DNA of 23,053 bases from NCBI GenBank assembly GCA_036520715.1, contig DATDJF010000103.1, forward strand, positions 1-23,053. Direction: 5' to 3'. Shown here piece by piece: positions 1 to 6,511 of the stretch (positions are counted from its first letter, which is position 1; each line of letters begins with the position of its first letter). A program made the translations under genes and the position numbers. The DNA is from JAEUPI01 sp036520715 (GTDB lineage Bacteria > Pseudomonadota > Gammaproteobacteria > Burkholderiales > Burkholderiaceae_C). Below the pieces are notes generated by a model that saw only the letters and a list, made by a program, of their open reading frames with translations, did no database searches and had not been told where the DNA came from.

Positions 1-913
1 ACAGCGCTGCTGCAGCGACCACCACCACACCGAGTGCCACGCCGGCCGCCAGCGCGACCTTGCGAGTGGGCGACCAGGTGACGCCTCGGTCACGTTGGTC
101 GAACACCTCGCTGGCGGCTTTGTCGACGATCGTCCTGTCGACGCGCTGTCGGCCGCTGGCATAGGCACCGAGCAGCGCGCGGTCGCACAGCAGGTTGATG
201 CGCCGCGGCACGCCGCGCGTCAACTCGAAGATGCGATGGCGCGCCTCGCGGTCGAACGGGATCAGGCCGTTCATGCCGGCCACCGACAGGCGGTGCTTGA
301 TGTAGTGCGCCGTCTCCTCTTCGGCCAGCGGATCGAGGTGAAAGCGCGCGACCACACGCTGCGCGAGCTGCTCGAGCTCGGGCTTGAGCAGCATGTCGCG
401 CAGCTCGGGCTGGCCGATCAGGATGATCTGCAGCAGCTTGCGCTCGTTGGTCTCCAGGTTGGTCAGCAGGCGCAGCTGCTCGAGCACGTCGATCGACAGG
501 TTCTGCGCCTCGTCGATGATCAGCACGTTGTTGTGGCCGGCCGCGTGGCTGCGCAGCAGGTACTCGTTGAGCGCGTCGACGTGGTCCTTCAGCGTGGCGG
601 CGGCACCGGCGCGTGCGTGCACCTCGATGCGGAACTCCTCGCACACCGACTGCAGCAGCTCCAGCGCAGTGAGCTTGGGGTTGAAGATGTAGGCGACCGT
701 GCAGCGCTTGGGCACCTGCTCGAGAAAGCAGCGGCACACCGTGGTCTTGCCGGCGCCGATCTCACCGGTCAGCAGCACGAAGCCGCCGCCGCCGCGCACG
801 CCGTACAGCAGGTGCGCCAGTGCCTCGCGGTGGCGCTCGCTCATGAACAGGTAGCGCGGGTCGGGCGCGATCGAGAAAGGCTCGCGCTTCAGACCGAAAT
901 GGGCCGCGTACAT
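1..913 (-). CDS. ExeA/GspA-type AAA ATPase (C-terminus beyond the window)
   Basis: The frame is open from an ATG at 913 to the left edge, giving 304 visible residues. The N-terminus (HFGLKREPFSIAPDPRYLFM) is the signature of ExeA/GspA ATPases, which work with secretion or pilus assembly systems at the inner membrane. Walker A (GEIGAGKT) is at about residues 50-57 and Walker B (IIDEAQN) at about 140. The sequences that follow (LRLLTNLET, IGQPELRDML, GVPRRINLLCDRALLGAYA) are typical of the family's AAA lid. Near the left edge, after TRK, a hydrophobic run rich in A, V and G looks like a transmembrane segment, so the usual C-terminal periplasmic peptidoglycan-binding region would lie outside the window. 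The gene is divergent from the DUF3365 gene. The family is secure. The exact system (type II secretion, MSHA-like pilus or exosortase-linked polysaccharide export) cannot be decided from this half. Confidence 0.9.
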   Translation of the reverse strand, partial: MYAAHFGLKREPFSIAPDPRYLFMSERHREALAHLLYGVRGGGGFVLLTGEIGAGKTTVCRCFLEQVPKRCTVAYIFNPKLTALELLQSVCEEFRIEVHARAGAAATLKDHVDALNEYLLRSHAAGHNNVLIIDEAQNLSIDVLEQLRLLTNLETNERKLLQIILIGQPELRDMLLKPELEQLAQRVVARFHLDPLAEEETAHYIKHRLSVAGMNGLIPFDREARHRIFELTRGVPRRINLLCDRALLGAYASGRQRVDRTIVDKAASEVFDQRDRGVTWSPTRKVALAAGVALGVVVVAAAAL

Positions 914-1216
914 GGCCCGAGGATACTGTGCGTCGCACCGCCGCCCGGGGCGGGCTTTCCGCCCCCGCGGCCTGCAGCGGCGCCCGCTGCCGGCCGCTGC
1001 GGCGCGGCGGACTGCATCGAGGTTCGCACGCTGTCGAGTCCGCGACCCCACCTGGCCGGCGCGCGTGAATTGTTCGCAGCCCCCGCGGCCCGGGGACCCG
1101 CGTCGATGGGCGATCTGCCAACAGTTCACGGCTGCGCTGTGCGCGCATGCGTCCGCTGGCCCGCTCATGCACGTACAAACAGCATCTGCCGAAAGGTGCA
1201 TGAGGGAGTGCCGCGA
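914..1216. other. Divergent intergenic region, no gene seen
   Basis: About 300 bases separate the ExeA-type gene (minus) from the DUF3365 gene (plus). No convincing small gene is visible on either strand. The region is GC-rich with a short GC hairpin (947-953 pairing with 959-965). It presumably holds both promoters, but I cannot pick out reliable -35/-10 boxes. A plausible ribosome binding site (GAGGGAG, from 1202) precedes the downstream gene. Confidence 0.5.
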
Positions 1217-2080
1217 ATGGACAAGAGAGTGCAGCAGCGAGCGATGCAACCGTCTCGCCTGGGCTTGAAGCTGATCGTGCCGATGGTCCTGTTTGCCGGC
1301 GGCCTCGGGGCCGCCACCTGGTGGCTCAGCGAGTCGCTGGTGCTCAAGCAGACCGTCAGCGAGAGCCGCACCGTGGCCGACATGGTGGAGAACATCGGCA
1401 AGTGGGCATCGCAGTACGGCGGCGTGCACGTGCGCACCGTCGGCTCCGCCGCCAAGATCCCCGGCAACTTCCTGACGCGCTCGGTGTATTCGATGTCGGG
1501 TGCCGACAACGAGGTGCTGCAGGGCTCCAAGGTCGAGGCCGCGGTGGCCGAGCGCACCGCGCTCGAGCGCATCGAGGCCTACCACTGGAAGAACCCGGCG
1601 CTGATCCAGCGTGAAGTGGCCGACGTCATCACCGCGTCGGGCAGCAAGGCCCGCTACCGCCTGACCGCGCGCACCGTGCTCAACAAGAACAATGCGCCCG
1701 ACGCGTTCGAGCGCGAGGCGCTCGACGCCGTGCAGGCCGCCGCCGACAACAAGGCCGATGCGCCGACTGCGCAGGAATACTGGCGCGTCAGCGGCAACCG
1801 GCTGCTGTACGCCCGCTCGGTGGTCGCACAGCCGAGTTGCCTGCGTTGCCACGACAACCCCGACAACGCGCCCGAGTTCATCCGCACCAACGCGCAGTTC
1901 AACGGTGGCGGCGGCTACGGCTACGTGGCCGGCAAGCCCGCCGGACTGATCAGCGTGTCGGTGCCGCTGGCCGGCATGGACAGCGCCGTCAAGACGCTGC
2001 CACCCGAGGTGTGGGCGGCGATCGGCCTGGCCGGCGTCGGTGCGCTGTGGATGCTGGTGCTGGCGTTTCGCCGGCGCTGA
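1217..2080 (+). CDS. Membrane-anchored DUF3365 (Tll0287-like) heme-binding protein
   Basis: The product is 287 residues. A transmembrane helix lies at about residues 17-38, a periplasmic domain at 40-258, a second helix at about 264-283, and the protein ends in RRR. The domain contains one c-type heme motif, CLRCH (C208, C211, H212), followed by GYGYVAGKPAGLISVSVPL, a characteristic end of the DUF3365/Tll0287 sensor domain. In this family the domain is usually the input part of histidine kinases, cyclases or chemoreceptors and is thought to sense redox state or a gaseous ligand. Here no HAMP, kinase or other output domain follows the second helix, so this is a stand-alone sensor-like protein. 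I chose the ATG at 1217 because a GAGGGAG ribosome site lies about ten bases before it; the frame stays open far upstream but has no coding character there. Role unknown. Confidence 0.85.
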   Translation: MDKRVQQRAMQPSRLGLKLIVPMVLFAGGLGAATWWLSESLVLKQTVSESRTVADMVENIGKWASQYGGVHVRTVGSAAKIPGNFLTRSVYSMSGADNEVLQGSKVEAAVAERTALERIEAYHWKNPALIQREVADVITASGSKARYRLTARTVLNKNNAPDAFEREALDAVQAAADNKADAPTAQEYWRVSGNRLLYARSVVAQPSCLRCHDNPDNAPEFIRTNAQFNGGGGYGYVAGKPAGLISVSVPLAGMDSAVKTLPPEVWAAIGLAGVGALWMLVLAFRRR

Positions 2081-2113
2081 GCGCGGCCGCCGCCGCAAGC
2101 AACTCGGTTGCAC

Positions 2114-2138
2114 GCACTGAGCGCACCGCGCTCAGTGC
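2114..2138. terminator. Perfect hairpin between convergent genes, possible bidirectional terminator
   Basis: An 11-bp perfect inverted repeat (2114-2124 with 2128-2138) has a 3-base loop. It lies between the stop of the DUF3365 gene and the end of the small minus-strand gene, and overlaps that gene's stop codon. The T-rich tail on the plus strand is weak (TTCTTCTT starting at 2142) and absent on the minus strand, so termination is plausible but not certain. Confidence 0.45.
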
Positions 2139-2368
2139 AAGTTCTTCTTGCGCCGCGCGGCGCGCTCGATCGCCTCGCGGGCCTCGCGCTGCGCATCGGC
2201 GCTGCTGACGCGCGGCCGCCTGCGCAGGCGGGCGAAGGCGTCGCGGCACCACCACCAGCTGCGCTGCAGCGCACGATCGACACGCGAGCGCAGGCGCGGG
2301 CGCAGCATCATGCGCACCAGCGCAAACAGGCACATCAGCAAGACGATCGCGGCGAACGACTTTTCCAT
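2132..2368 (-). CDS. Small membrane protein, hypothetical (78 aa)
   Basis: The 78-residue product starts with a short hydrophobic segment (about residues 5-22, FAAIVLLMCLFALVRMML). A strongly basic, amphipathic tail follows, rich in Arg and Ala and ending RRKKNLH. This suggests a single-pass inner-membrane peptide with a cytoplasmic basic tail. I do not recognise a family. The ribosome binding site before the ATG at 2368 is poor. The hydrophobic-then-basic pattern and the position of its stop inside a hairpin make a real gene more likely than a shadow frame. No functional context: it lies between a heme sensor gene and a small lipoprotein gene. Confidence 0.5.
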   Translation of the reverse strand: MEKSFAAIVLLMCLFALVRMMLRPRLRSRVDRALQRSWWWCRDAFARLRRRPRVSSADAQREAREAIERAARRKKNLH

Positions 2369-2416
2369 TCAAGTGGGTCGTGAGCAGAGGTCCCGGGTCC
2401 GCTTCGGTGTCCGGGA

Positions 2417-2560
2417 TCATCCACCCATGCGATTGTCCATCCAGATCTGGCACTCACGGGTTCCCGGCGCCACCTCGCACGGTGTGGCGTTGGGCGGCGT
2501 CGGCAAGCCGCAGCCGGCGAGCGAGCAGAGCACGACGATGACACGAGCGATGGCCTGCAT
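2417..2560 (-). CDS. Very small lipoprotein, hypothetical (47 aa)
   Basis: The 47-residue product begins with a signal peptide ending in a lipobox (LAGC, cysteine at about residue 17). The predicted mature peptide is only about 30 residues and has two further cysteines (PCEVAPGTREC) that could form a disulphide. I chose the ATG at 2560 because a GGAG ribosome site sits eight bases upstream and because the signal peptide then starts properly. The frame extends further upstream, to 2650, but that extension has no ribosome site and no signal character. Family unknown. Small lipoproteins of this sort are often missed in annotation. Confidence 0.5.
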   Translation of the reverse strand: MQAIARVIVVLCSLAGCGLPTPPNATPCEVAPGTRECQIWMDNRMGG

Positions 2561-2832
2561 GTTCGATCTCCGGTCGGTTGCGTGTGGCATGGAACCAAGC
2601 CACCTATGCCAAGTGGTATACGGAGCTGGGGCGTCGGAAATTCGCAGCAATGCCCGGCAATTGCCACTCTACAGGGTGCCTGCTTCGAGGTTGCACACGG
2701 AGCGGTAGGCGGCCCCGCCACCCCTAGGATGACACTCCCAGGCGTCTCCTGAAGGGTTGGACCCGTAGGTGGTCAACGTGGGCGTGGCAACGCCTGCCGC
2801 CGCGCGCCAGTTCACCACCCCAGGAGCCTGCC

Positions 2833-3132
2833 ATGCCCATGCCCCCCATTCCCAATGTCGGACGCATCATCGACTTTGCGAACAACCCTCGCCGATGGGA
2901 GCCAGTGGACCCCCCAGTGCCACAACCGCCACAACCGAATGGGGGACTCTCGCACGAGCCAACGCATCAAGCGGCCCGAGCTGCGCAGCCACCCGGTCCC
3001 ACAGCGGCCAGCGCGAATCAACTGACAAACTACGTGCCGCCCGGTGGATTTCATGCCGTGACCCCCATGGGTGCGTTCGCAGAGGCGATGAATGAAATGA
3101 AGAAGGTCCTTGCGCAAGCCTATGGCCGTTGA
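2833..3132 (+). CDS. Proline-rich hypothetical protein (99 aa)
   Basis: The 99-residue product is rich in Pro, Ala and Asn, with no signal peptide or membrane segment. A proline-rich middle (about residues 24-55) is followed by a C-terminal stretch that may form a helix (GAFAEAMNEMKKVLAQAYGR). The ATG at 2833 has a good AGGAG ribosome site eight to twelve bases upstream, which supports translation. Codon use differs from the neighbours: CCA, CAA, GGA, AAT and CGA are frequent, while most genes here strongly prefer G/C in third position. With the low-GC surroundings and the nearby tRNA scar, this suggests recent acquisition. I do not recognise a family and assign no function. Confidence 0.6.
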   Translation: MPMPPIPNVGRIIDFANNPRRWEPVDPPVPQPPQPNGGLSHEPTHQAARAAQPPGPTAASANQLTNYVPPGGFHAVTPMGAFAEAMNEMKKVLAQAYGR

Positions 3133-3303
3133 CGCATCTGCGCGAGAAGTGACCTGAGCCATCAACGGCGGTACAGCCTGCCGTCGCGCTCGCTACACGC
3201 GAGCTGCCCGAGACGCAGGACGAGCGCGACGCGCTGCGGTTTCGGTATGGCCCGGGCAGGGCAAAGGGCCAGGGAGGTTTCAATGGCCGTTTTATGGCAC
3301 GTA

Positions 3304-3332
3304 TGAAAAGCAAACGGGGCTCTAAGCCCCGT
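3304..3332 (-). terminator. Rho-independent terminator of the tRNA-Ser gene
   Basis: An 8-bp stem ACGGGGCT/AGCCCCGT (3314-3321 with 3325-3332) has a 3-base loop. On the minus strand it is followed by TTTGCTTTTC. It lies 14 bases after the encoded CCA end of tRNA-Ser, as expected for its terminator. Confidence 0.8.
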
Positions 3333-3346
3333 GTTTCCTAGTGGTC

Positions 3347-3436
3347 TGGCGGAGACGGTGAGATTCGAACTCACGGACGGCGTAAACCGTCGGCAGTTTT
3401 CAAGACTGCTGCCTTAAACCGCTCGGCCACGTCTCC
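3347..3436 (-). tRNA. tRNA-Ser (anticodon UGA)
   Basis: The minus strand reads GGAGACG at the 5' end (3436) and pairs with CGTCTCC before a discriminator G and an encoded CCA (3349-3347). The D arm (GTGGCCGAGCGG), the anticodon arm with loop CTTGAAA (anticodon TGA), a long variable arm typical of class II tRNAs, and the T arm with GTTCGAATC are all present. The length of 90 bases fits tRNA-Ser. A terminator follows directly. A displaced copy of the 5' half lies just upstream. Confidence 0.97.
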
Positions 3437-3529
3437 AGCTTCTTGCCGGGATGCTACGGCAGTTTTGCCTGCACTCACATCGCTCGCGCGATATGAGTTC
3501 CGGCGCAGCGCCACTGGCGTGGCGCTGAA
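3437..3529 (-). other. Spacer between intact tRNA-Ser and its displaced 5' half, with a 63-bp two-palindrome segment
   Basis: Plus-strand positions 3457-3466 repeat the ten bases that follow the anticodon in the intact tRNA gene (3391-3400). Then come 63 bases (3467-3529) not found in the tRNA, and then the displaced half. The 63-base stretch consists mostly of two inverted repeats: 3473-3483 with 3488-3498 (11 bp, one mismatch that would be a G-U pair) and 3506-3514 with 3519-3527 (9 bp, perfect). No coding sequence is visible. Confidence 0.6.
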
Positions 3530-3565
3530 CAAGACTGCTGCCTTAAACCGCTCGGCCACGTCTCC
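3530..3565 (-). pseudogene. Truncated tRNA-Ser: exact 36-bp copy of the 5' half
   Basis: Bases 3530-3565 are identical to 3401-3436, the part of tRNA-Ser(UGA) from its 5' end into the anticodon loop. The rest of the tRNA is missing, apart from a possible 10-base piece 63 bases further on. It cannot fold as a tRNA. Because it lies upstream of the intact gene in the transcription direction, it may be co-transcribed with it. Confidence 0.85.
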
Positions 3566-3602
3566 GGGTCACTGAAAGATCGTAAGGCAATTCAGATCAT
3601 GC

Positions 3603-3631
3603 AAAACAGAACAGCGCCCCGAAGGGCGCTG
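3603..3631 (-). terminator. Rho-independent terminator of the glycine-rich lipoprotein gene
   Basis: An 8-bp stem CAGCGCCC/GGGCGCTG (3612-3619 with 3624-3631) closes a TTCG tetraloop on the minus strand and is followed by TTCTGTTTTG. It sits 22 bases after the stop of the lipoprotein gene. Stem, loop and tail make a convincing intrinsic terminator. Confidence 0.85.
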
Positions 3632-3653
3632 CTCTGCCAAACCTGCGAGCCGT

Positions 3654-4658
3654 TCAGCGCAGCTTGACGCCGAGTTCGGCGTAGCCGTTGGCCGTTTCGA
3701 GCACGTAGACGCCGTTGCCGGCCAGGAAGCCCCTGCCACCGCCGTTGGTGGTGGCCATGCCCTGCCACGGCGTGTTGGCGCTGAAGGTGCCCGACACGTT
3801 GCTGACCGGAAGCCCATCGAAGTTGTTCAAGGTGATGTCGCTGCCGCTGGCCGTGAATACCGCCCAGTGGCCGTTGCTGGTGCCCGCGATCCAGACGCCG
3901 TCGGTTTGCGCGGTGGTCATCGTCGCCTGCTGCGCGCCGACGACGAGGCCGACGCCGAGCCCGCTCGCGCCGCGGCCGCCGTCCTTCAGGTCGATCAGCA
4001 GCACGTTCTGCCCGGCCGAGTTGAAGCCGAGCGCGGTGCCGACGTTGGCAGCGCCTTCCATCACGCGCCACAAGCCGTCGCCCATCGACACCAGCGTGCC
4101 GCTGCGGCCGCCCGATGTGCAGGCGCCGGCGGCGAGGTTGGCCGCGGGGCACGACGACCAGGTGCCGTTGGCGGCGATCACGAAGGTGCCGGTGTCGGTG
4201 GAGCAGGCCACGCCCAGGCAGCCGCGGTGCATGTAGTTGTAGGTGGCGGCCAGCGCTCCGGCCGTGGTCACCGGGTCGCTCAAGCCGATGATCGGCACCG
4301 TCACCACGGCGGTGCCGAAGCGCTCGCGCACGGCGCCCAGCAGCAAGCCGTTGGGCAGGATCACGATGCGCGCATTCGGGATGCCCGAGGGCGAATACGA
4401 GCCGTCGGGGTTGCGGGTCAGCGTGCCCGAGCCGGTCTTGCCGTCGAGGCCGAACTGGCTCTCGGTGATGGTGTAGCTGTAGGTCAGTGCGGTGGTGTCG
4501 ATCGAGTAGGTGAGCAGTTCGCCGGCCATCGCCACCGACTTGAATTGCGTCGATGAACTCGGCGTGCTGCCGCCGCCGCCGCACGAGGCCAGCAGCGCGC
4601 CCAGCGCCAGCAGTGCCCAGGCCAGGTGAACACGAGCGGATGTGAACAGTGTGCGCAT
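3654..4658 (-). CDS. Glycine-rich lipoprotein, hypothetical (334 aa)
   Basis: The signal peptide ends in a lipobox (LLASC) followed by GGGGS, an N-terminus common in Burkholderiales outer-membrane lipoproteins. The mature part is rich in Gly, Thr, Ser and Ala. It has short repeating beta-like stretches, for example GTFVIAANGTW, DGLWRVMEG, DGVWIAGTSNGHWAVF and NGVYVLETANGY, suggesting an all-beta or repeat fold exposed in the periplasm or at the surface. Four cysteines in the middle (GCLGVAC, SCPAANLAAGAC) may form disulphides. I chose the ATG at 4658 because a strong GGAGGAG ribosome site lies six bases before it; an ATG five codons further upstream would overlap that site. It has its own terminator, and a gap of about 150 bases separates it from btuF, so it is probably a separate transcript. 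Function unknown. Confidence 0.85.
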   Translation of the reverse strand: MRTLFTSARVHLAWALLALGALLASCGGGGSTPSSSTQFKSVAMAGELLTYSIDTTALTYSYTITESQFGLDGKTGSGTLTRNPDGSYSPSGIPNARIVILPNGLLLGAVRERFGTAVVTVPIIGLSDPVTTAGALAATYNYMHRGCLGVACSTDTGTFVIAANGTWSSCPAANLAAGACTSGGRSGTLVSMGDGLWRVMEGAANVGTALGFNSAGQNVLLIDLKDGGRGASGLGVGLVVGAQQATMTTAQTDGVWIAGTSNGHWAVFTASGSDITLNNFDGLPVSNVSGTFSANTPWQGMATTNGGGRGFLAGNGVYVLETANGYAELGVKLR

Positions 4659-4808
4659 CGGGGTCTCCTCCACAGTGGTGGCAGCGTATCAGCGGGGTGC
4701 TGCGTTGCTGGGCATTCAACGTGCCGGCCATGGCCGCGACGACAGACTTTTCACGCTGCGCACGCACGGTGCCGCCTGATACATCCGCACACGCCTGCGC
4801 AACGTTGC

Positions 4809-5756
4809 TCAACGCGGCGGCAGCCCTGCCCGCACCGTGTCCAGCTTGTCGCAGAGTTGGCGCGCCCCCAGCAGCACGCGGTCGGACTGCCGGTGCAGCA
4901 GGTCGGGGTCCACCTGCAGCAGGTGCCCCTGGCGCACGGCCCGCAGGGCGTGCAAGCGCCGCCAGCGCTCGAGCGGCGAGGCACCGTACGAATCGCTCCA
5001 GCCGGCCACCACGGCGTCCGGGTCGGCCAGCATCACGGCTTCTTCGGTCACGGTGGGCGTGAGCAGCCGCTCGGCCTCGAACACGTTGCGTGCGCCGCAC
5101 AGCGCCAGCACCTGGCTGATCAGGTGCTGGCCGTTGATCGTGATCAGCGGAGGGTTCCAGATCTGATAGAACACGTCGACCCGGCGACGGCCGGCATAAC
5201 GCACCCGCAGCGCGGACACCTCGGCTTCGAACGCCGCCGCCTGCCGCTCGGCCGGGTGCGGCGAGCCGCTCAACTGCCCGAGGTCGCGCAGCGTGCGCGT
5301 GATGTCGGCCAGCGTGCGGGCCTCGCTGGCGTAGGTGGGCAGCTTGAGCACGGCCAGGCGCTGCAACTGCTGCGGCGAGTTGCCGTGGCGCCAGACCAGC
5401 ACCAGGTCGGGCTTCAGCGCCACGATGCGCTCGAGGTCGAGCAACGCGCTGTCGCCGACGCGCGGCAGCCGCTGCGCGGCGTCGGGAAAATCGGCGTGCG
5501 CGACGGTGCCCACCACGCGGTCGCCGGCGCCGATGGCGAACATCAGCTCGGTGAGGTGCGGCGCGAGGCTGATCACGCGCCGCGCTGGCGCCGCCAGCTC
5601 GACGGCGTGGCCGTCGATGTCGAGCACGCGCACGGCCGCCTGGATTGGCGCAGAGGACGGCATCTGCGCGTGCGCGGCGATGGCGCAGCAGCAGGCAAGC
5701 GACCATGCCATCCAGGCCGGCGCGACGCGGCGGATCACTCGACGATGTAGGTCCAT
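4809..5756 (-). CDS. btuF: BtuF, periplasmic vitamin B12-binding protein
   Basis: The 315-residue product has a signal peptide (cleavage likely after AAHAQ, about residue 31) and a class III periplasmic binding fold. The motifs RVISLAPHLTELMFAIGAGDRVVG, DFP, LPRVGD and LDLERIVALKPDLVL are typical of cobalamin-binding proteins, and QIWNPPLITINGQHLISQVLALCGARNVF corresponds to the conserved BtuF C-lobe. The family captures cobalamin in the periplasm and hands it to BtuCD. The start codon lies inside the end of btuD (22-base overlap), so the two are translationally linked. This is the last gene of the btuBCDF operon under the cobalamin riboswitch. The family also includes siderophore and heme binders, but the operon and riboswitch make B12 by far the best reading. 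Confidence 0.92.
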   Translation of the reverse strand: MDLHRRVIRRVAPAWMAWSLACCCAIAAHAQMPSSAPIQAAVRVLDIDGHAVELAAPARRVISLAPHLTELMFAIGAGDRVVGTVAHADFPDAAQRLPRVGDSALLDLERIVALKPDLVLVWRHGNSPQQLQRLAVLKLPTYASEARTLADITRTLRDLGQLSGSPHPAERQAAAFEAEVSALRVRYAGRRRVDVFYQIWNPPLITINGQHLISQVLALCGARNVFEAERLLTPTVTEEAVMLADPDAVVAGWSDSYGASPLERWRRLHALRAVRQGHLLQVDPDLLHRQSDRVLLGARQLCDKLDTVRAGLPPR

Positions 5757-6511
5757 CGTGCGCCCGTGCGCAGACGCCGCAGCGGGTGTGCGAATGCGGC
5801 GCTCAGCGTGTCTTCGTTCATCACGTCGTCGACGGTGCCGGCGAGCGGCCGCGCGCCACCGAGCACCAGCACGTGGCTGGCAAATCGTGCCGCCAGGTTG
5901 AGATCGTGCAGCGCGATCACCGCGGCGCTGCCGCCTGCACGCGCGAGCGCACGCAGATGCTCGAGCACGCCGACCTGGTGCTTGAGGTCCAGGTGCGCGG
6001 TCGGCTCGTCAAGCAGCATCAGCGGCACGCGCTGCGCCAGCAGCGCTGCGATCGCCACCCGCTGGCGCTCGCCGCCCGACAGCGTGGTGACGTCGCGCGC
6101 AGCCAGCGCCGCCGCGTCGACCACGGCGAGCGCGTCGTGCGCGATGCGGCGGTCCTCGGCGTCGTCGAACGACCAGCGGTCGTGGTGCGGATGGCGGCCG
6201 AGCAGCACCACGTCCAGCGCCGTCGCCGAAAAGCTGTCGTGCACCGTTTGCGGCAGCAGGCCGCGCCAGCGCGCGAGCTGCTCGGGCGACGCCTGCGCGA
6301 GGTCGCTGTTCATCACCTCGATGCGGCCGGCCGCCGGCGGCTGCACGCCGGCCAGCGTGTGCAGCAGCGTGGTCTTGCCGCTGCCGTTGGGCCCGAGCAC
6401 GCACCACAGGTCACCCGCGTGCACGCGCAGCGCCAGGCCCGAGGCGAGCTCGCGGGTGCCGGCGCGCAGCGTCAGGCCCGAGGCGTCGAGCAGCGGTGCG
6501 GCGCCGCTCAT
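5735..6511 (-). CDS. btuD: BtuD, ATPase of the vitamin B12 ABC importer
   Basis: The 258-residue product is a complete ABC ATPase: Walker A GPNGSGKT (residues 40-47), Q-loop in LLPQ (about 88), signature LSGGERQRV (144-152), Walker B LMLLDEP (164-170) and the switch histidine in LHDLNLAARF (H202). The subtype is that of FecE/BtuD-like ATPases for metal chelates and cobalamin. Its ATG overlaps the stop of btuC by four bases (ATGA), a sign of translational coupling, and btuF starts within its end. It powers transport through BtuC in the inner membrane. Confidence 0.93.
   Translation of the reverse strand: MSGAAPLLDASGLTLRAGTRELASGLALRVHAGDLWCVLGPNGSGKTTLLHTLAGVQPPAAGRIEVMNSDLAQASPEQLARWRGLLPQTVHDSFSATALDVVLLGRHPHHDRWSFDDAEDRRIAHDALAVVDAAALAARDVTTLSGGERQRVAIAALLAQRVPLMLLDEPTAHLDLKHQVGVLEHLRALARAGGSAAVIALHDLNLAARFASHVLVLGGARPLAGTVDDVMNEDTLSAAFAHPLRRLRTGARWTYIVE

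Noticed and set aside
95..1216. N-terminal extension of the DUF3365 frame to 95
   Set aside because: The upstream part is antisense to the ExeA-type ATPase gene and lacks a signal or domain. The ATG at 1217 has a ribosome site and gives the proper membrane-anchored N-terminus.
2769..3095. A 108-residue plus-strand frame overlapping the proline-rich gene
   Set aside because: The overlapping 99-residue frame has a proper AGGAG site and a more protein-like sequence; only one of the two can be the main gene.
3371..3559. A 62-residue minus-strand reading frame containing VAERFKAAVLKTADGLRRP and a second VAERFKAAVL-like... copy
   Set aside because: This is translation of the tRNA-Ser gene and its displaced half. 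The repeat inside the peptide simply mirrors the duplicated tRNA sequence; such peptides are a well-known annotation artefact.
4798..4807. A 10-bp perfect palindrome GCAACGTTGC just after the btuF stop
   Set aside because: Too short and without a T-rich tail. It may be a protein-binding site but nothing else supports that.
3592..5706. A 704-residue minus-strand open frame
   Set aside because: It overlaps the lipoprotein gene and btuF in another frame. Its composition (runs of Arg, Ala, Gly, His) is that of a GC-rich shadow frame with no recognisable domain.
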